From Heligmosomoides polygyrus polygyrus (Eukaryota > Nematoda > Chromadorea > Rhabditida > Heligmosomidae), in assembly GCA_947396885.1 (NCBI GenBank), contig OX377203.1:9347298-9411297 (forward strand): a DNA stretch of 64,000 bases. The letters are read 5' to 3'. This document shows positions 60,101-64,000 of the stretch, piece by piece; within the stretch, counting starts at the first letter, position 1; every line of letters begins with the position of its first letter. Position numbers and translations under genes: made by a program. The notes under the pieces were generated by a model that saw only the letters and a list, made by a program, of their open reading frames with translations, was not told the origin of the DNA and ran no database searches.

Positions 60101-61223
60101 TTTCTGATGCATCCCTTATCTCTGATAGTGACGACTGAGGGGAATTTCATATTTGTAGAATATTCCTTCATAGTCATGTTTGAAAATGAGACTGCAGACC
60201 GTTCACGCGAGTTCCTTGTGAGTGAAGAATAAGCTACGTCCAAGACCGTGGTTTTAATTTGTAGCTGCCTAGAGACAGCTCATTGAGCTATTGTTTCAGG
60301 ATTTCCTCTCTGTCATGGGTTTGTCGACGCCCGTCTTCTATCTGTCGCACGTGCTCTACGATTCAATCAAGTGCCTCATTGTGTTCATCGTATGCTGCAT
60401 TCCGCTGAGGACTAAGCTTGGAGTGAGTTTCAACGTATGGTTATTTAGCTGCCCCAGTACCCTTTAACATTGTGCGTATTTTCAGCCAATAAGCGTATCG
60501 CTGTTTTTTGTCACCATGATTCTTTATGGCATATCAGCAGTTGTCTTTGCCGTGCTCATATCTTCGTTGTTCAAAACTCCGAACACTGTCCTTAAAGGTA
60601 GAAGGGGATGAAAGGCTTTTTGACTCTCTAAGGAGAGGCTGGTTGTCAACTTCAATCCAATTTAGTGGTGATAGTGCTGTGGGTGGTGCTAGTAGGACTT
60701 GTTTTCCGAGCGCCTCGTGCGGAGAAAATTCTGTACTGCACAATGTACTCGCTGAATCCGAACGCTGCCTTATCCTACGCGCTGAGTTCGTTCGCCGACT
60801 ATATGAGTAGAGGTGAGCGCCTTGTGGTTTGTGAGCGTTTCGAGGAGTACAAAAAGATTTCATCTACTCTTTCAGATCGCTCACTGTCGTGGATGAATAT
60901 GTTCGAAGACGCAACGTTCAACTTCACCGTTGGAGCGGCAGTGCTCATGCTGCTGGTGGATATCATTTGGATGAGCGCAGCAACGTTGTTCTTCGACCAT
61001 CTGTTTAGCGACAGTGACTTTACGTTTTGTAGGTTGCCGTTTGGAAAGAGGGTGTGTTTGTGTCTGAGATTGCTGGAATCGGCTTGCTAGGACCATCGTT
61101 GTCTTCGTCTTCCAGCATTTGGGATCGTCCGCCACTCGCCCAGAGGAGGAGAACGGGAACAACGAGACTGATGAAGGCCTGCTGCGGACGCGAGCTGGTA
61201 TCTCAGTTCAGCGATTGATCAAG
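34389..61223 (+). CDS. ABC transporter subfamily A, gene 2 (N-terminal half, 3'-incomplete)
   Basis: N-terminal half of a second ABCA transporter. Exons read: 34389-34526, 37546-37623, 43128-43334, 43644-43793, 50396-50698, 60300-60422, 60486-60597, 60666-60812, 60876-61051, 61116-61223. They give TM1 (LFELIMPILIMLPIVMLV), a large extracellular loop with a sequon-bearing tandem repeat, the helix before the FLSVMGLS motif (equivalent to the ABCA EYMRMMGL element), the remaining helices, and the linker ending AGISVQRLIK just ahead of NBD1, which lies beyond the window. Phases fail to join between exons 2 and 3 and between exons 4 and 5, so at least one small exon is missing at each point; a candidate micro-exon is at 48343-48373. 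Introns of up to 9.6 kb are filled with mobile DNA. Together with gene 1 it forms a head-to-tail ABCA pair. No stop or frameshift is seen in the exons. Confidence 0.92.
35870..36130. repeat. Dispersed repeat shared with 47715-47960
   Basis: Both copies show the order gaagaaaagg or gaagaaaaagg, tgcctctgcttgtaga or cttctgtttgtagact, gtttg-ta-gtg, and gaactatgacaagggagttgg or aaactatgacaagcgagttgg. The type is unknown. Confidence 0.65.
36993..37179. mobile_element. CTG-class MITE, copy 4
   Basis: Starts aggccagattcatcaacgac and ends cgttgatgaatccgcc, followed by tctgg. The interior is the cctgatagcgcgg palindrome also found in copies 1 and 6. Confidence 0.8.
37232..37314. mobile_element. TTA-class MITE, shortest copy (83 bp)
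   Basis: Starts aacgagatttatacttcggt and ends gctgaagtataaaccatg; TTA at 37229-37231 and 37315-37317. Confidence 0.85.
37546..37623 (+). CDS. ABCA gene 2, exon 2: extracellular loop
   Basis: Acceptor tctccag, donor gtaagt. Reads KCWEDPTCAIDSHEMVQPGT and GVTGVL in phase 0 with exon 1. The paired cysteines suit an extracellular loop. Confidence 0.8.
38325..38788 (+). mobile_element. Solo LTR, 464 bp, 4-bp duplication ATGA
   Basis: Begins TGTGGAGC and ends TTGTTACA, with ATGA at 38321-38324 and 38789-38792. The other arm of the palindrome (about 37955-37985) has the unoccupied site with a single ATGA. A TATA box ggctataaaagg at 38451-38462 marks the promoter side; the rest of the retrotransposon is absent. 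Confidence 0.88.
38452..38462 (+). promoter_or_regulatory. TATA box in the solo LTR
   Basis: gctataaaagg stands within a GC-rich context about 130 bases into the LTR, as expected of an LTR promoter. Confidence 0.6.
38912..39083. mobile_element. CTG-class MITE, copy 5 (purine-rich interior)
   Basis: Starts tagccggattgatgaacg and ends gcttcatgaatccggccc; CTG at 38909-38911 and 39084-39086. The left arm of the host palindrome keeps the empty site gactccagaggtcg with one copy only. The interior consists of gagagagg-type repeats. Confidence 0.92.
39815..40001. mobile_element. CTG-class MITE, copy 6
   Basis: Starts ggccagattcatcaacgact and ends cgttgatgaatccggccc; ctg at 39812-39814, atg after the right end. 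Same interior class as copies 1 and 4. Confidence 0.85.
40035..40070 (-). ncRNA. Small hammerhead-ribozyme-like motif, standing alone
   Basis: Minus strand: GGTT, core CTGACGA, hairpin with GGC and GCC arms around a 6-nt loop, GAAAC, GTA, AGCC. GGTT pairs with AGCC as stem I; CTGANGA and GAAA are the invariant hammerhead core. Stem III is reduced to AC/GT. The same layout occurs inside the two PLE families of this window. The ribozyme assignment is by motif only. Confidence 0.6.
40212..40820. mobile_element. piggyBac-like MITE 1 of a head-to-tail pair
   Basis: TTAA at 40212-40215 then CCCTTGACGACCGTGCGG; right end read inward TTAA-CCCATTGATGACCGCGCG, TTAA at 40817-40820, which is shared with the next element. 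Confidence 0.8.
40817..41244. mobile_element. piggyBac-like MITE 2 of a head-to-tail pair
   Basis: TTAA-CACTTTCACGACATTG on the left; read inward from the right TTAA-CCCTTTCACGACACGC (TTAA at 41241-41244). Inner palindrome gtccgacgacgtcg. Confidence 0.85.
41345..41945 (+). repeat. Unknown 600-bp family H, forward copy
   Basis: Reads CPGLAATGIGNSD, GTNYIGLC, LRCCLAPRA, then after a stop taataaagatgttggtctca, caaccagtcttctcgc and LASMPGAFLILVV. The reverse copy at 32640-33240 preserves several of these words at the protein level. Confidence 0.75.
41941..42499. mobile_element. TTA-class MITE with a second MITE inside
   Basis: Starts gggcctgttcatacttcgcg and ends cgtgaagtatgaacagaccc; TTC at 41938-41940 and 42500-42502. 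It is interrupted by 42262-42404 plus a TAT. Confidence 0.85.
42262..42404. mobile_element. TTA-class MITE nested at 42 kb
   Basis: Starts aggcccccacagagttctgc and ends gcagaactctgtgggggcct; TAT at 42259-42261 and 42405-42407. The two halves of the host join as ctcgagtatgaacac. Same family as 25144-25490. Confidence 0.9.
43128..43334 (+). CDS. ABCA gene 2, exon 3: extracellular loop with a 36-bp duplication
   Basis: Reads ARDGQDTVEKLMNT followed by DGQDAVDKLMNTVAQRF, two copies of a 12-residue unit, and then an NRT sequon. The donor phase (ag) joins exon 4. The first base implies a preceding exon ending with two spare bases, which exon 2 does not supply. Confidence 0.85.
43644..43793 (+). 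CDS. ABCA gene 2, exon 4: extracellular loop
   Basis: Reads YAGGVIFEKFDLNAAQLDYR, ILIPTGFKEDEWYL and LDFNT, with the aromatic and acidic pattern of ABCA first loops. It ends with two bases of a codon. Confidence 0.88.
43865..44045. repeat. AT-rich ATTCGAA repeat (D family fragment)
   Basis: gttcgaactcgaatattcaa and related words, as in 11866-12280. Confidence 0.55.
44273..44512. mobile_element. TTA-class MITE
   Basis: Starts gggcctgttcatacttcgcg and ends cgaagtatgaagaggccc; flanks ctt and tta. Same family as 6939 and 41941, without inserts. Confidence 0.82.
44727..44760 (+). repeat. Mariner-type 5' terminal repeat, isolated
   Basis: TA followed by ttaggttggtgcataatttt, which matches the well-known TTAGGTTGGTGCA start of many mariner elements. 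No transposase follows directly; the nearest mariner coding remnant is at 48844. Confidence 0.65.
45270..45400 (+). repeat. Imperfect minisatellite
   Basis: Units around gcaggacattctgcagattt and gcaggacattgcgggagctg repeat about four to five times with a period of 27-28 bp. Confidence 0.8.
45440..45785. repeat. Inverted repeat rich in AGTACT
   Basis: The left arm 45445-45565 (ttcagtacttgagcactacc, ccaccattggtagtactccc) is the complement of the right arm 45655-45780. The AGTACT word, itself palindromic, recurs in both. Confidence 0.85.
47525..47709. mobile_element. CTG-class MITE, copy 7
   Basis: Starts gggaaggattcatcaacgac and ends aatcaatgaatccggccc; CTG at 47522-47524 and 47710-47712. The interior palindrome is centred on gcttatcaagcgatatggtg. 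Confidence 0.88.
47715..47960. repeat. Dispersed repeat shared with 35870-36130
   Basis: See the entry at 35870; the common word here is aaactatgacaagcgagttgg-like. Confidence 0.65.
48061..48316. mobile_element. CTG-class MITE, copy 8 (CGGTTACC-type interior)
   Basis: Starts gggccggattcatcaacgag and ends acgttttgatgaatcggccg; CTG at 48058-48060. The interior (ggtagcggttaccgggc, cgcggtaagtgatggtaatt) is unlike any other copy. Confidence 0.8.
48343..48373 (+). CDS. Possible 31-nt micro-exon of ABCA gene 2
   Basis: Acceptor gggtaacag, donor gtaaat. With the spare bases of exon 4 it reads T-RGFIIASNNA and leaves phase 0, exactly what exon 5 needs; a GF..Q-like element is expected at this place in ABCA proteins. 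The match is short and could be chance. Confidence 0.3.
48531..48548. repeat. Poly-C run of 18
   Basis: Uninterrupted C run, complementary in type to the G runs at 689 and 8340. Confidence 0.9.
48844..49121 (+). pseudogene. C-terminal remnant of a mariner transposase
   Basis: Reads LLHDIARPHTARLTLDFLEK, then VPYPPYSPFMAPSV, LFKALNQHLREKNFYNYDLL and, after a shift, GIETLPKKWLTAVDAN. The HDNARPH motif has Ile in place of Asn, and the SDYHLF block has a stop. Inactive. Confidence 0.88.
49275..49420 (-). repeat. Degraded SINE-A copy
   Basis: ggaatctgaatgcgtatttg, aatggcttgcgatgacc and acaaggttcccaactc parallel 9010-9180. Confidence 0.55.
49544..49615 (+). repeat. tRNA-like sequence, possibly tRNA-Met-derived
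   Basis: gcctcgtggcacaatcggta (acceptor start and A box), a cctcatagtagcagattgg stretch with CAT in the anticodon place, then a poor B box ggggtttggagctcg. Mismatched acceptor stem; a tRNA pseudogene or SINE head. Confidence 0.45.
49954..49995 (-). ncRNA. Hammerhead-ribozyme-like motif with altered cleavage site
   Basis: Minus strand: TTGGGCCG, core CTGAGGA, short hairpin GAC/GTC, GAAAC, then GCC where GTH is expected, then AGGCCAA. Stem I can form between GGGCC and GGCC. The core is intact but the GCC triplet suggests decay. Confidence 0.5.
50396..50698 (+). CDS. ABCA gene 2, exon 5: sequon repeat and TM2
   Basis: Starts with four tandem 11-residue units around PNATLQPEL, SNATLAQEL and SNATLSQEL, then SYIVNSVAIFLRISSYIWGV and a helix ending HTAREVTSERSSVK. 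The helix stands just before the FLSVMGLS motif of exon 6, as in ABCA proteins. Confidence 0.9.
50405..50545 (+). repeat. Coding 33-bp minisatellite
   Basis: About four units; tccaacgcaacgtt recurs at a 33-bp spacing. Three units encode the N-glycosylation sequon NAT. Confidence 0.9.
51144..51187. repeat. (TTTA)n microsatellite
   Basis: About ten uninterrupted ttta units. Confidence 0.95.
52895..52990 (+). pseudogene. Fragment of a Tc1-like transposase N-terminus
   Basis: Reads KGKLFFKIVGPSCHRASIIE, close to KNKLFFKIVKRSCHRASVIE at 53828-53890. It is cut off by the D-family repeat that starts near 52985. Confidence 0.7.
52985..53690. repeat. AT-rich ATTCGAA repeat (D family), near-complete inverted structure
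   Basis: 52985-53235 and 53240-53690 are roughly inverted to each other (ttcgttcgaattcgaacatcg on the left; cgatgttcgaattcgaacga on the right). It includes an (aaaat)n tract at 53532-53567. Confidence 0.7.
54316..55118 (-). repeat. Pseudo-LTR, downstream copy of the PLE
   Basis: About 800 bp repeated at 57298-58099. It contains the 3' part of the coding region (GIY-YIG domain) and a hammerhead-like motif. Confidence 0.95.
54370..54413 (-). ncRNA. Hammerhead-like motif in the downstream PLE repeat
   Basis: Minus strand: CAGTCCT, CCGAAGA core (C where U4 of CUGANGA is usual), hairpin GAC-GTGAA-GTC, GAAAC, GCGTC, AGGCCCTG. Stem I is weakened by GTCC against GGCC in the other copy. Confidence 0.6.
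54623..57290 (-). pseudogene. PLE reverse transcriptase and GIY-YIG endonuclease, two frameshifts
   Basis: Three overlapping frames on the minus strand: 57290-56301, 56316-55798 and 55816-54623. The first is an N-terminal region ending DKGESSLLCRKL, where one lost G (about 56325) shifts the frame. The second contains FYSLVKTHKL, PIISCVGGPTDRIS and motif A SFDVTSLYTNV; a second shift lies near 55810. The third has motif B GLAMGQRLAPVLAICFMSRI, motif C YCRYIDDCIIVTS, and a C-terminal GAIYQIECLACNAKYIRETG followed by R-ALGIRLREHL, a GIY-YIG nuclease. About 880 residues if intact, a usual PLE size. This copy cannot make the full protein without frameshifting. Confidence 0.92.
57298..58099 (-). 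repeat. Pseudo-LTR, upstream copy of the PLE
   Basis: A second copy of the 54316-55118 repeat. The open frame at 57605-58057 is the duplicated GIY-YIG domain part and not a separate gene. Confidence 0.95.
57352..57395 (-). ncRNA. Hammerhead-like motif in the upstream PLE repeat
   Basis: Minus strand: CAGGCCT, CCGAAGA, hairpin GAC-GTGAA-GTC, GAAAC, GCGTC, AGGCCCTG. Stem I pairs AGGCC with GGCCT over five base pairs plus two more past a bulged C, stronger than in the other copy. The core again has C at the U4 position. Confidence 0.65.
58870..59630 (-). pseudogene. Second Penelope-like family, reverse copy with GIY-YIG remnant
   Basis: On the minus strand 59610-59380 encodes CERLDCLICEENNKVCQLGC and VYRVVRVARDEFYTGETGRE, a GIY-YIG domain of a PLE type unlike the 54-kb element. 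Downstream to 58870 it is non-coding or decayed and ends in a hammerhead-like motif. Confidence 0.8.
58886..58923 (-). ncRNA. Hammerhead-like motif of the second PLE family
   Basis: Minus strand: AGAC, CCGAAGA, hairpin GGTC-TTAA-GGCC, GAAAC, GTC, AATCA. Core as in the first family; stem I is poor. Confidence 0.55.
59590..59994 (+). repeat. Second Penelope-like family, forward copy
   Basis: It is the inverted counterpart of 58880-59280: aaatctaacagatactgt, gaagaaatgaagtacacaat, gagagcacggcatgactgcc. It ends with a decayed hammerhead-like stretch (CCTGAAGAAGGACTTGAGG at 59956) whose core keeps CTGAAGA while GAAAC has become AAAAT. Confidence 0.75.
60300..60422 (+). CDS. ABCA gene 2, exon 6: FLSVMGLS motif and TM3
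   Basis: Reads DFLSVMGLSTPVFYLSHVLY and then a helix IKCLIVFIVCCIPL. The MGLS motif is the ABCA cytoplasmic EYMRMMGL element. Confidence 0.96.
60486..60597 (+). CDS. ABCA gene 2, exon 7: TM4
   Basis: Reads ISVSLFFVTMILYGISAVVF and AVLISSLFKTPNT, the ABCA pattern with F..P. or F..A. after the helix. Confidence 0.95.
60666..60812 (+). CDS. ABCA gene 2, exon 8: TM5
   Basis: Reads VIVLWVVLVGLVFRAPRAEK and YSLNPNAALSYALSSFADY, equivalent to the SLLSPVAFGFG region. Confidence 0.94.
60876..61051 (+). CDS. ABCA gene 2, exon 9: TM6
   Basis: Reads SWMNMFEDATFNFTVGAAVL, MLLVDIIWMSAATLFFDHLF and SDFTFCRLPFGKR. The donor is set at 61052 to keep phase; an earlier donor at 61028 would also be in phase and would drop eight residues. 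Confidence 0.9.
61116..61223 (+). CDS. ABCA gene 2, exon 10: linker to NBD1
   Basis: Reads HLGSSATRPEEENGNNETDE and LLRTRAGISVQRLIK; the A-G-I-x-V-x-x-L-x-K stretch opens NBD1. The donor is gtgagg at 61224. Further exons lie outside the window. Confidence 0.92.
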
Positions 61224-61929
61224 GTGAGGCAAAATTGAATTGACAAAAGTTATCGTTGCATAATAGATGGAGACTAGCAGCCTGAGCAGCTGAGGAAGGA
61301 GATTGGGCTCGTGTCTTTGAGCCAAGTTATAATACGAAGGGCGCGAGGTCGGTCGGATGACCTTTGAGCCCACAGCAGCAACGAACCAATAAGAACGAAC
61401 CGCAAACCACACCTCAATTTCTTAGGGAGCAGCACCCGAACATGCTGATATCCTAAGCGCCTGGTTGTTGTGATGTTTAGGCAACCCGCCAGCTGCTGCG
61501 CTAACATTAGTATATGGAGATAACACCTCAATCTCTTACGTTACGCCAATATTTCAGTAGAGTGGTTGTCCCAGCAAAATATCAGATGAGGTTATTGATT
61601 TAAGTAGTTCGGGTTGAAGCCCTCTTCTGCGTTCACGACACACACACGAGTGAGTTACTGCAAGTGAGATAAAACGAAGTGAGGTGAGAGTTATACAATA
61701 GTTTATGTGAATGACAGCGATGTGAAATGTCCTGTTGACGATGAGGATATATGATGCCACTGGTAGTATTGGCTACAAGTGAGACGTTCAGAGACAATGC
61801 GGCATGGCGGCGCAGAACCCACGGCGAGGATCCCAGGGAGTCAGACACCAAGGGTTCACAAGAATCTCCTACCCAGACAACCGGTGAAACGTCTTCTTTT
61901 AGCACAAGAGGGTATCAATATCCTTAAAG

Positions 61930-62240
61930 TGGTACATGGCACCGAAGGAAACAGAGACCACAAGCTCCTAACGACGGAGCAATTACAAAAGAGCACACAA
62001 GCAATTCCCCTTGAACAACACGCAGGGTAGCGAGCACCCTGGCTGTAACGCGGTCGGGCACAGACGAAGAGAAAGGCAACGACGAGCTCTTCGCAGCGGA
62101 GCAATCCCACAAGGATCACACGAAGCGACTCTCCTGTAGGAACACGTAAGGTAGCGATCACTAAGCAGTAGCAAGCACGGATGGGTAACGACGGAGAGAA
62201 AGACGAAGACGAGCTCGTAGCAGAGAAATCACACGAATAA
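61930..62240. repeat. Short satellite, about 125-bp period
   Basis: About 2.5-3 diverged units; gacgagctcttcgcagcgga, gacgagctcgtagcagagaa and acaagctcctaacgacgga recur at the same spacing. The long minus-strand frame 61856-62299 runs through it and is a by-product. Confidence 0.75.
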
Positions 62241-62619
62241 ATCCATGTGGGCCTTCCTTTACGCCCCAGCCGCTTCTTCCCGGGCGTCCGCTGTCGCATT
62301 GTTATTGCGTACCGCAGTGACTACCGTAATTCATAAAATCAATGTCATGCCTTATCATTGATACCCTACTCTTTTTTCTCTACCAACCAACATTTCCCTT
62401 ATGCTACGCTACTCCTTCACAAGGAGGATTTTTGTCCGTGCCGGATACGAATCATGCTTCAGTCTCCGATTAGCGTAAGGTTGTGAAAATTGGCAATCGT
62501 CTGATCATTTAATCGAGAATGGTGGTTTTCATAATGTTTCGAAATTGCGATTGAAGTATAACCCCAGCCTTATAGCGTTATTGGGCTTGCTTGCGGTGGC
62601 CTTGGCATGGCGCATACTT

Positions 62620-63640
62620 GTGTGTTCAATTCAAACACTTTCACATATACCATTTTCACATCGAATTGGACACTCTTCAAATCAAATTGAGGGAGATCTT
62701 AGAAGCTAACCTAAGACTTTTAAAATCAAAGCGAACTCTTCAGAGTGGAGAACAGCTTCTTCAACATTGAACTAGAGACTCTCCAAAAAAATTGGAATAA
62801 TTTTTTGTTCAAGGAAATTTTAGTATAGCTTTCTTTGGAGTTTTAATTCATGTACCCAATAAATGAACACGTTGCTTGAAAATTCATAGAATTTCTATTT
62901 TTTGGAGAGAAAGCTGATTTAAAGATGATTTAAAGCTTATTTAAAGGAGCAGAAAGGTGGACTGCCGTTGGACAATTACATGCTTTATCTCTCCCTGACA
63001 AGTTCGGTGCCAATTAAACAACCTCGGAAGGATGAAATGCTCTGTTGGCCTGGGCGGGAAGTTCGAATCATCTACGTGATTTGGGGTGCAGACGAGCCGG
63101 CACCTCCGAGTGCACTAATGCGTGTTTTACCTTTGATACACTAATATATTGCTCCCTTCCTAAGTTTCACAATAAACATCACGCCAGTATTTTTCCTTGA
63201 GAAATAAAGATTTCAAAAATGTGTTCACTCTCTAGGGAGAGTGAATTACATTTTTCCAATAGGAGTATTGAATTCTCCTGGATTTATCCTGATCAGGGGC
63301 ATATAGTGACTTAAGTCTCCAATTTCTTCCCTGAGTATGTACGAGAATTTAACGTCGGCTGCTATCCCTTTATGAGCGAATTTTCATCTAAATTCAGAAA
63401 TGTGGCAAGGGTTGACGTACTCATCTGACACTTTACAGTCACCCTTTCTGGTTAGAACAGTTCCAAATTTTTAGACCGAAACTATGTTAATATCCTCGGA
63501 GAGTTTGTAGTTTCATCTGCAAGGCGCTCATTTTTGATTTCAGAGGTATTAGGTTTGATTTGAGTACCGTCGAGAGTGCTTAGAAAAGAGTCTAATTTGA
63601 TTTGAAAAACATCCAGTTTGAGATGAAAATGGTATGTTTT
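62620..63640. repeat. E-family fold-back element with a SINE-A core
   Basis: Left arm 62630-62900 (cacatcgaattggacactct, actctccaaaaaaattggaa), right arm about 63180-63640 (complement: ctcggagagtttgtagtttc, taatttgatttgaaaaacat). 62945-63130 between them is a reverse SINE-A piece (ggcctgggcgggaagttcga). Confidence 0.75.
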
Positions 63641-63839
63641 GTATTTTGTAACATCAGGTCATGTCATGTGTTGTTTGCAGCCATTCAGTGGCCAACAAAG
63701 AAGTATAGCAACCTCGCTACTAGCTTAACAATTCTAAAAAGCGATTGAACCAAAATTAATTTGTTTCAATTTCATGAAGAATAAGCAGCTGGCACTGAGG
63801 CTGTGAGTTGTTTTAACGATGTTTTGTTGCTATCAAAAC

Positions 63840-63917
63840 TCTAGCGCCTGGAACTCGAACCCGCACCTCTTGCTGACCGGGCCGGAATGCTGTACGCCGT
63901 TACACCACCGACGCTGA
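63840..63917 (-). tRNA. tRNA-like sequence, probably pseudogene or SINE head
   Basis: Minus strand: gcgtcggtggtgtaacggcg (acceptor start and A box tggtgtaacgg) and gcgggttcgagttccaggcgc (B box). The two termini pair partly (GCG with CGC). The anticodon arm is irregular, so the identity is not assigned. Confidence 0.45.
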
Positions 63918-64000
63918 CCCAGCGCAACATCCACACCTCGTGAGATCGCTCGATCAAACAGCACCAGTGATGCAATGGCGCAGAGCATTCCCGCCCGACT

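Larger units (their letters stand above)
50699..60299. other. 9.6-kb intron of gene 2 hosting nested transposons
   Basis: It contains a (TTTA)n tract, D-family repeats, two Tc1-like copies, a Penelope-like element and an inverted pair from a second Penelope family. 51200-52880 shows no firm feature; the minus-strand 158-codon frame at 51572-52048 is unsupported. Confidence 0.75.
61224..64000 (+). other. Intron of ABCA gene 2 running off the right edge
   Basis: No NBD1 exon was found up to 64000. It contains a 125-bp satellite, an E-family fold-back with a SINE-A piece, and a tRNA-like sequence. 61230-61900 and 62240-62610 show nothing recognised. Confidence 0.7.

Noticed and set aside
61856..62299. 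147-codon minus-strand frame
   Set aside because: It spans a 125-bp satellite; the repeated Cys/Val/Ser words follow the repeat period.
63840..63917. Functional tRNA gene
   Set aside because: A and B boxes are present, but the acceptor stem pairs only in part and the anticodon arm is irregular; kept only as tRNA-like.

Overview
The window is eukaryotic and looks like part of a parasitic or free-living rhabditid nematode genome, most likely a strongylid (hookworm-like) species. That is an inference from gene structure: short phase-consistent introns of about 54-92 bp mixed with long repeat-filled ones, a possible spliced-leader acceptor, and a dense load of mariner/Tc1, RTE-type and Penelope-like elements. 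I could not test the species.

Two genes account for essentially all credible host coding sequence. Both are on the + strand and both encode full-transporter ABC proteins of subfamily A (ABCA). Gene 1 enters from the left edge inside its first nucleotide-binding domain (NBD1) and ends with a TGA at 20606-20608. I traced 21 exons with consistent GT..AG borders and reading phase, giving about 980 residues: end of NBD1, second transmembrane domain, complete NBD2, and C-terminal regulatory domain. Gene 2 begins with an ATG at 34389 and leaves through the right edge. Its exons cover TM1, the first extracellular loop, the remaining first-half membrane segments and the linker ahead of NBD1, which lies outside the window. 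One or two small exons of gene 2 are still missing, as the phases show. The pair lies head to tail with 13.8 kb between.

The rest is repeats, stacked in readable layers. (i) Short palindromic DNA elements (MITEs) of three terminal classes: ends related to GGCCCCGTTTATACT with TTA/TAA target duplications (PIF/Harbinger-like, at least 14 copies); ends related to GGGCCGGATTCATCAACG with a CTG duplication (8 copies, very different interiors); and ends TTAA-CNCTTTNACGAC with TTAA duplications (piggyBac-like, 3 copies). (ii) Long fold-back elements (1.83, 8.2, 16.5, 20.9, 27.2, 37.8 and 62.6 kb). (iii) A tRNA-derived SINE-like family. (iv) Retroelements: a 5'-truncated RTE-type LINE at 29.6-30.9 kb, a nearly full-length Penelope-like element (PLE) at 54.3-58.1 kb with long direct repeats and a GIY-YIG domain, a second PLE family as an inverted pair at 58.9-60.0 kb, and a solo LTR at 38.3-38.8 kb. 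(v) Decayed mariner/Tc1 transposons at 22.5, 24.9, 48.8, 52.9 and 53.7 kb.

Several insertions can be dated relative to each other inside the window because the unoccupied sequence is also present (a palindrome arm, or a reading frame restored when the insert is removed). The most interesting signals are small hammerhead-ribozyme-like motifs inside both PLE families and two more standing alone far from any PLE reading frame, the CTG-duplication MITE group whose members share only their ends, and MITEs that chain end to end while sharing one target duplication.
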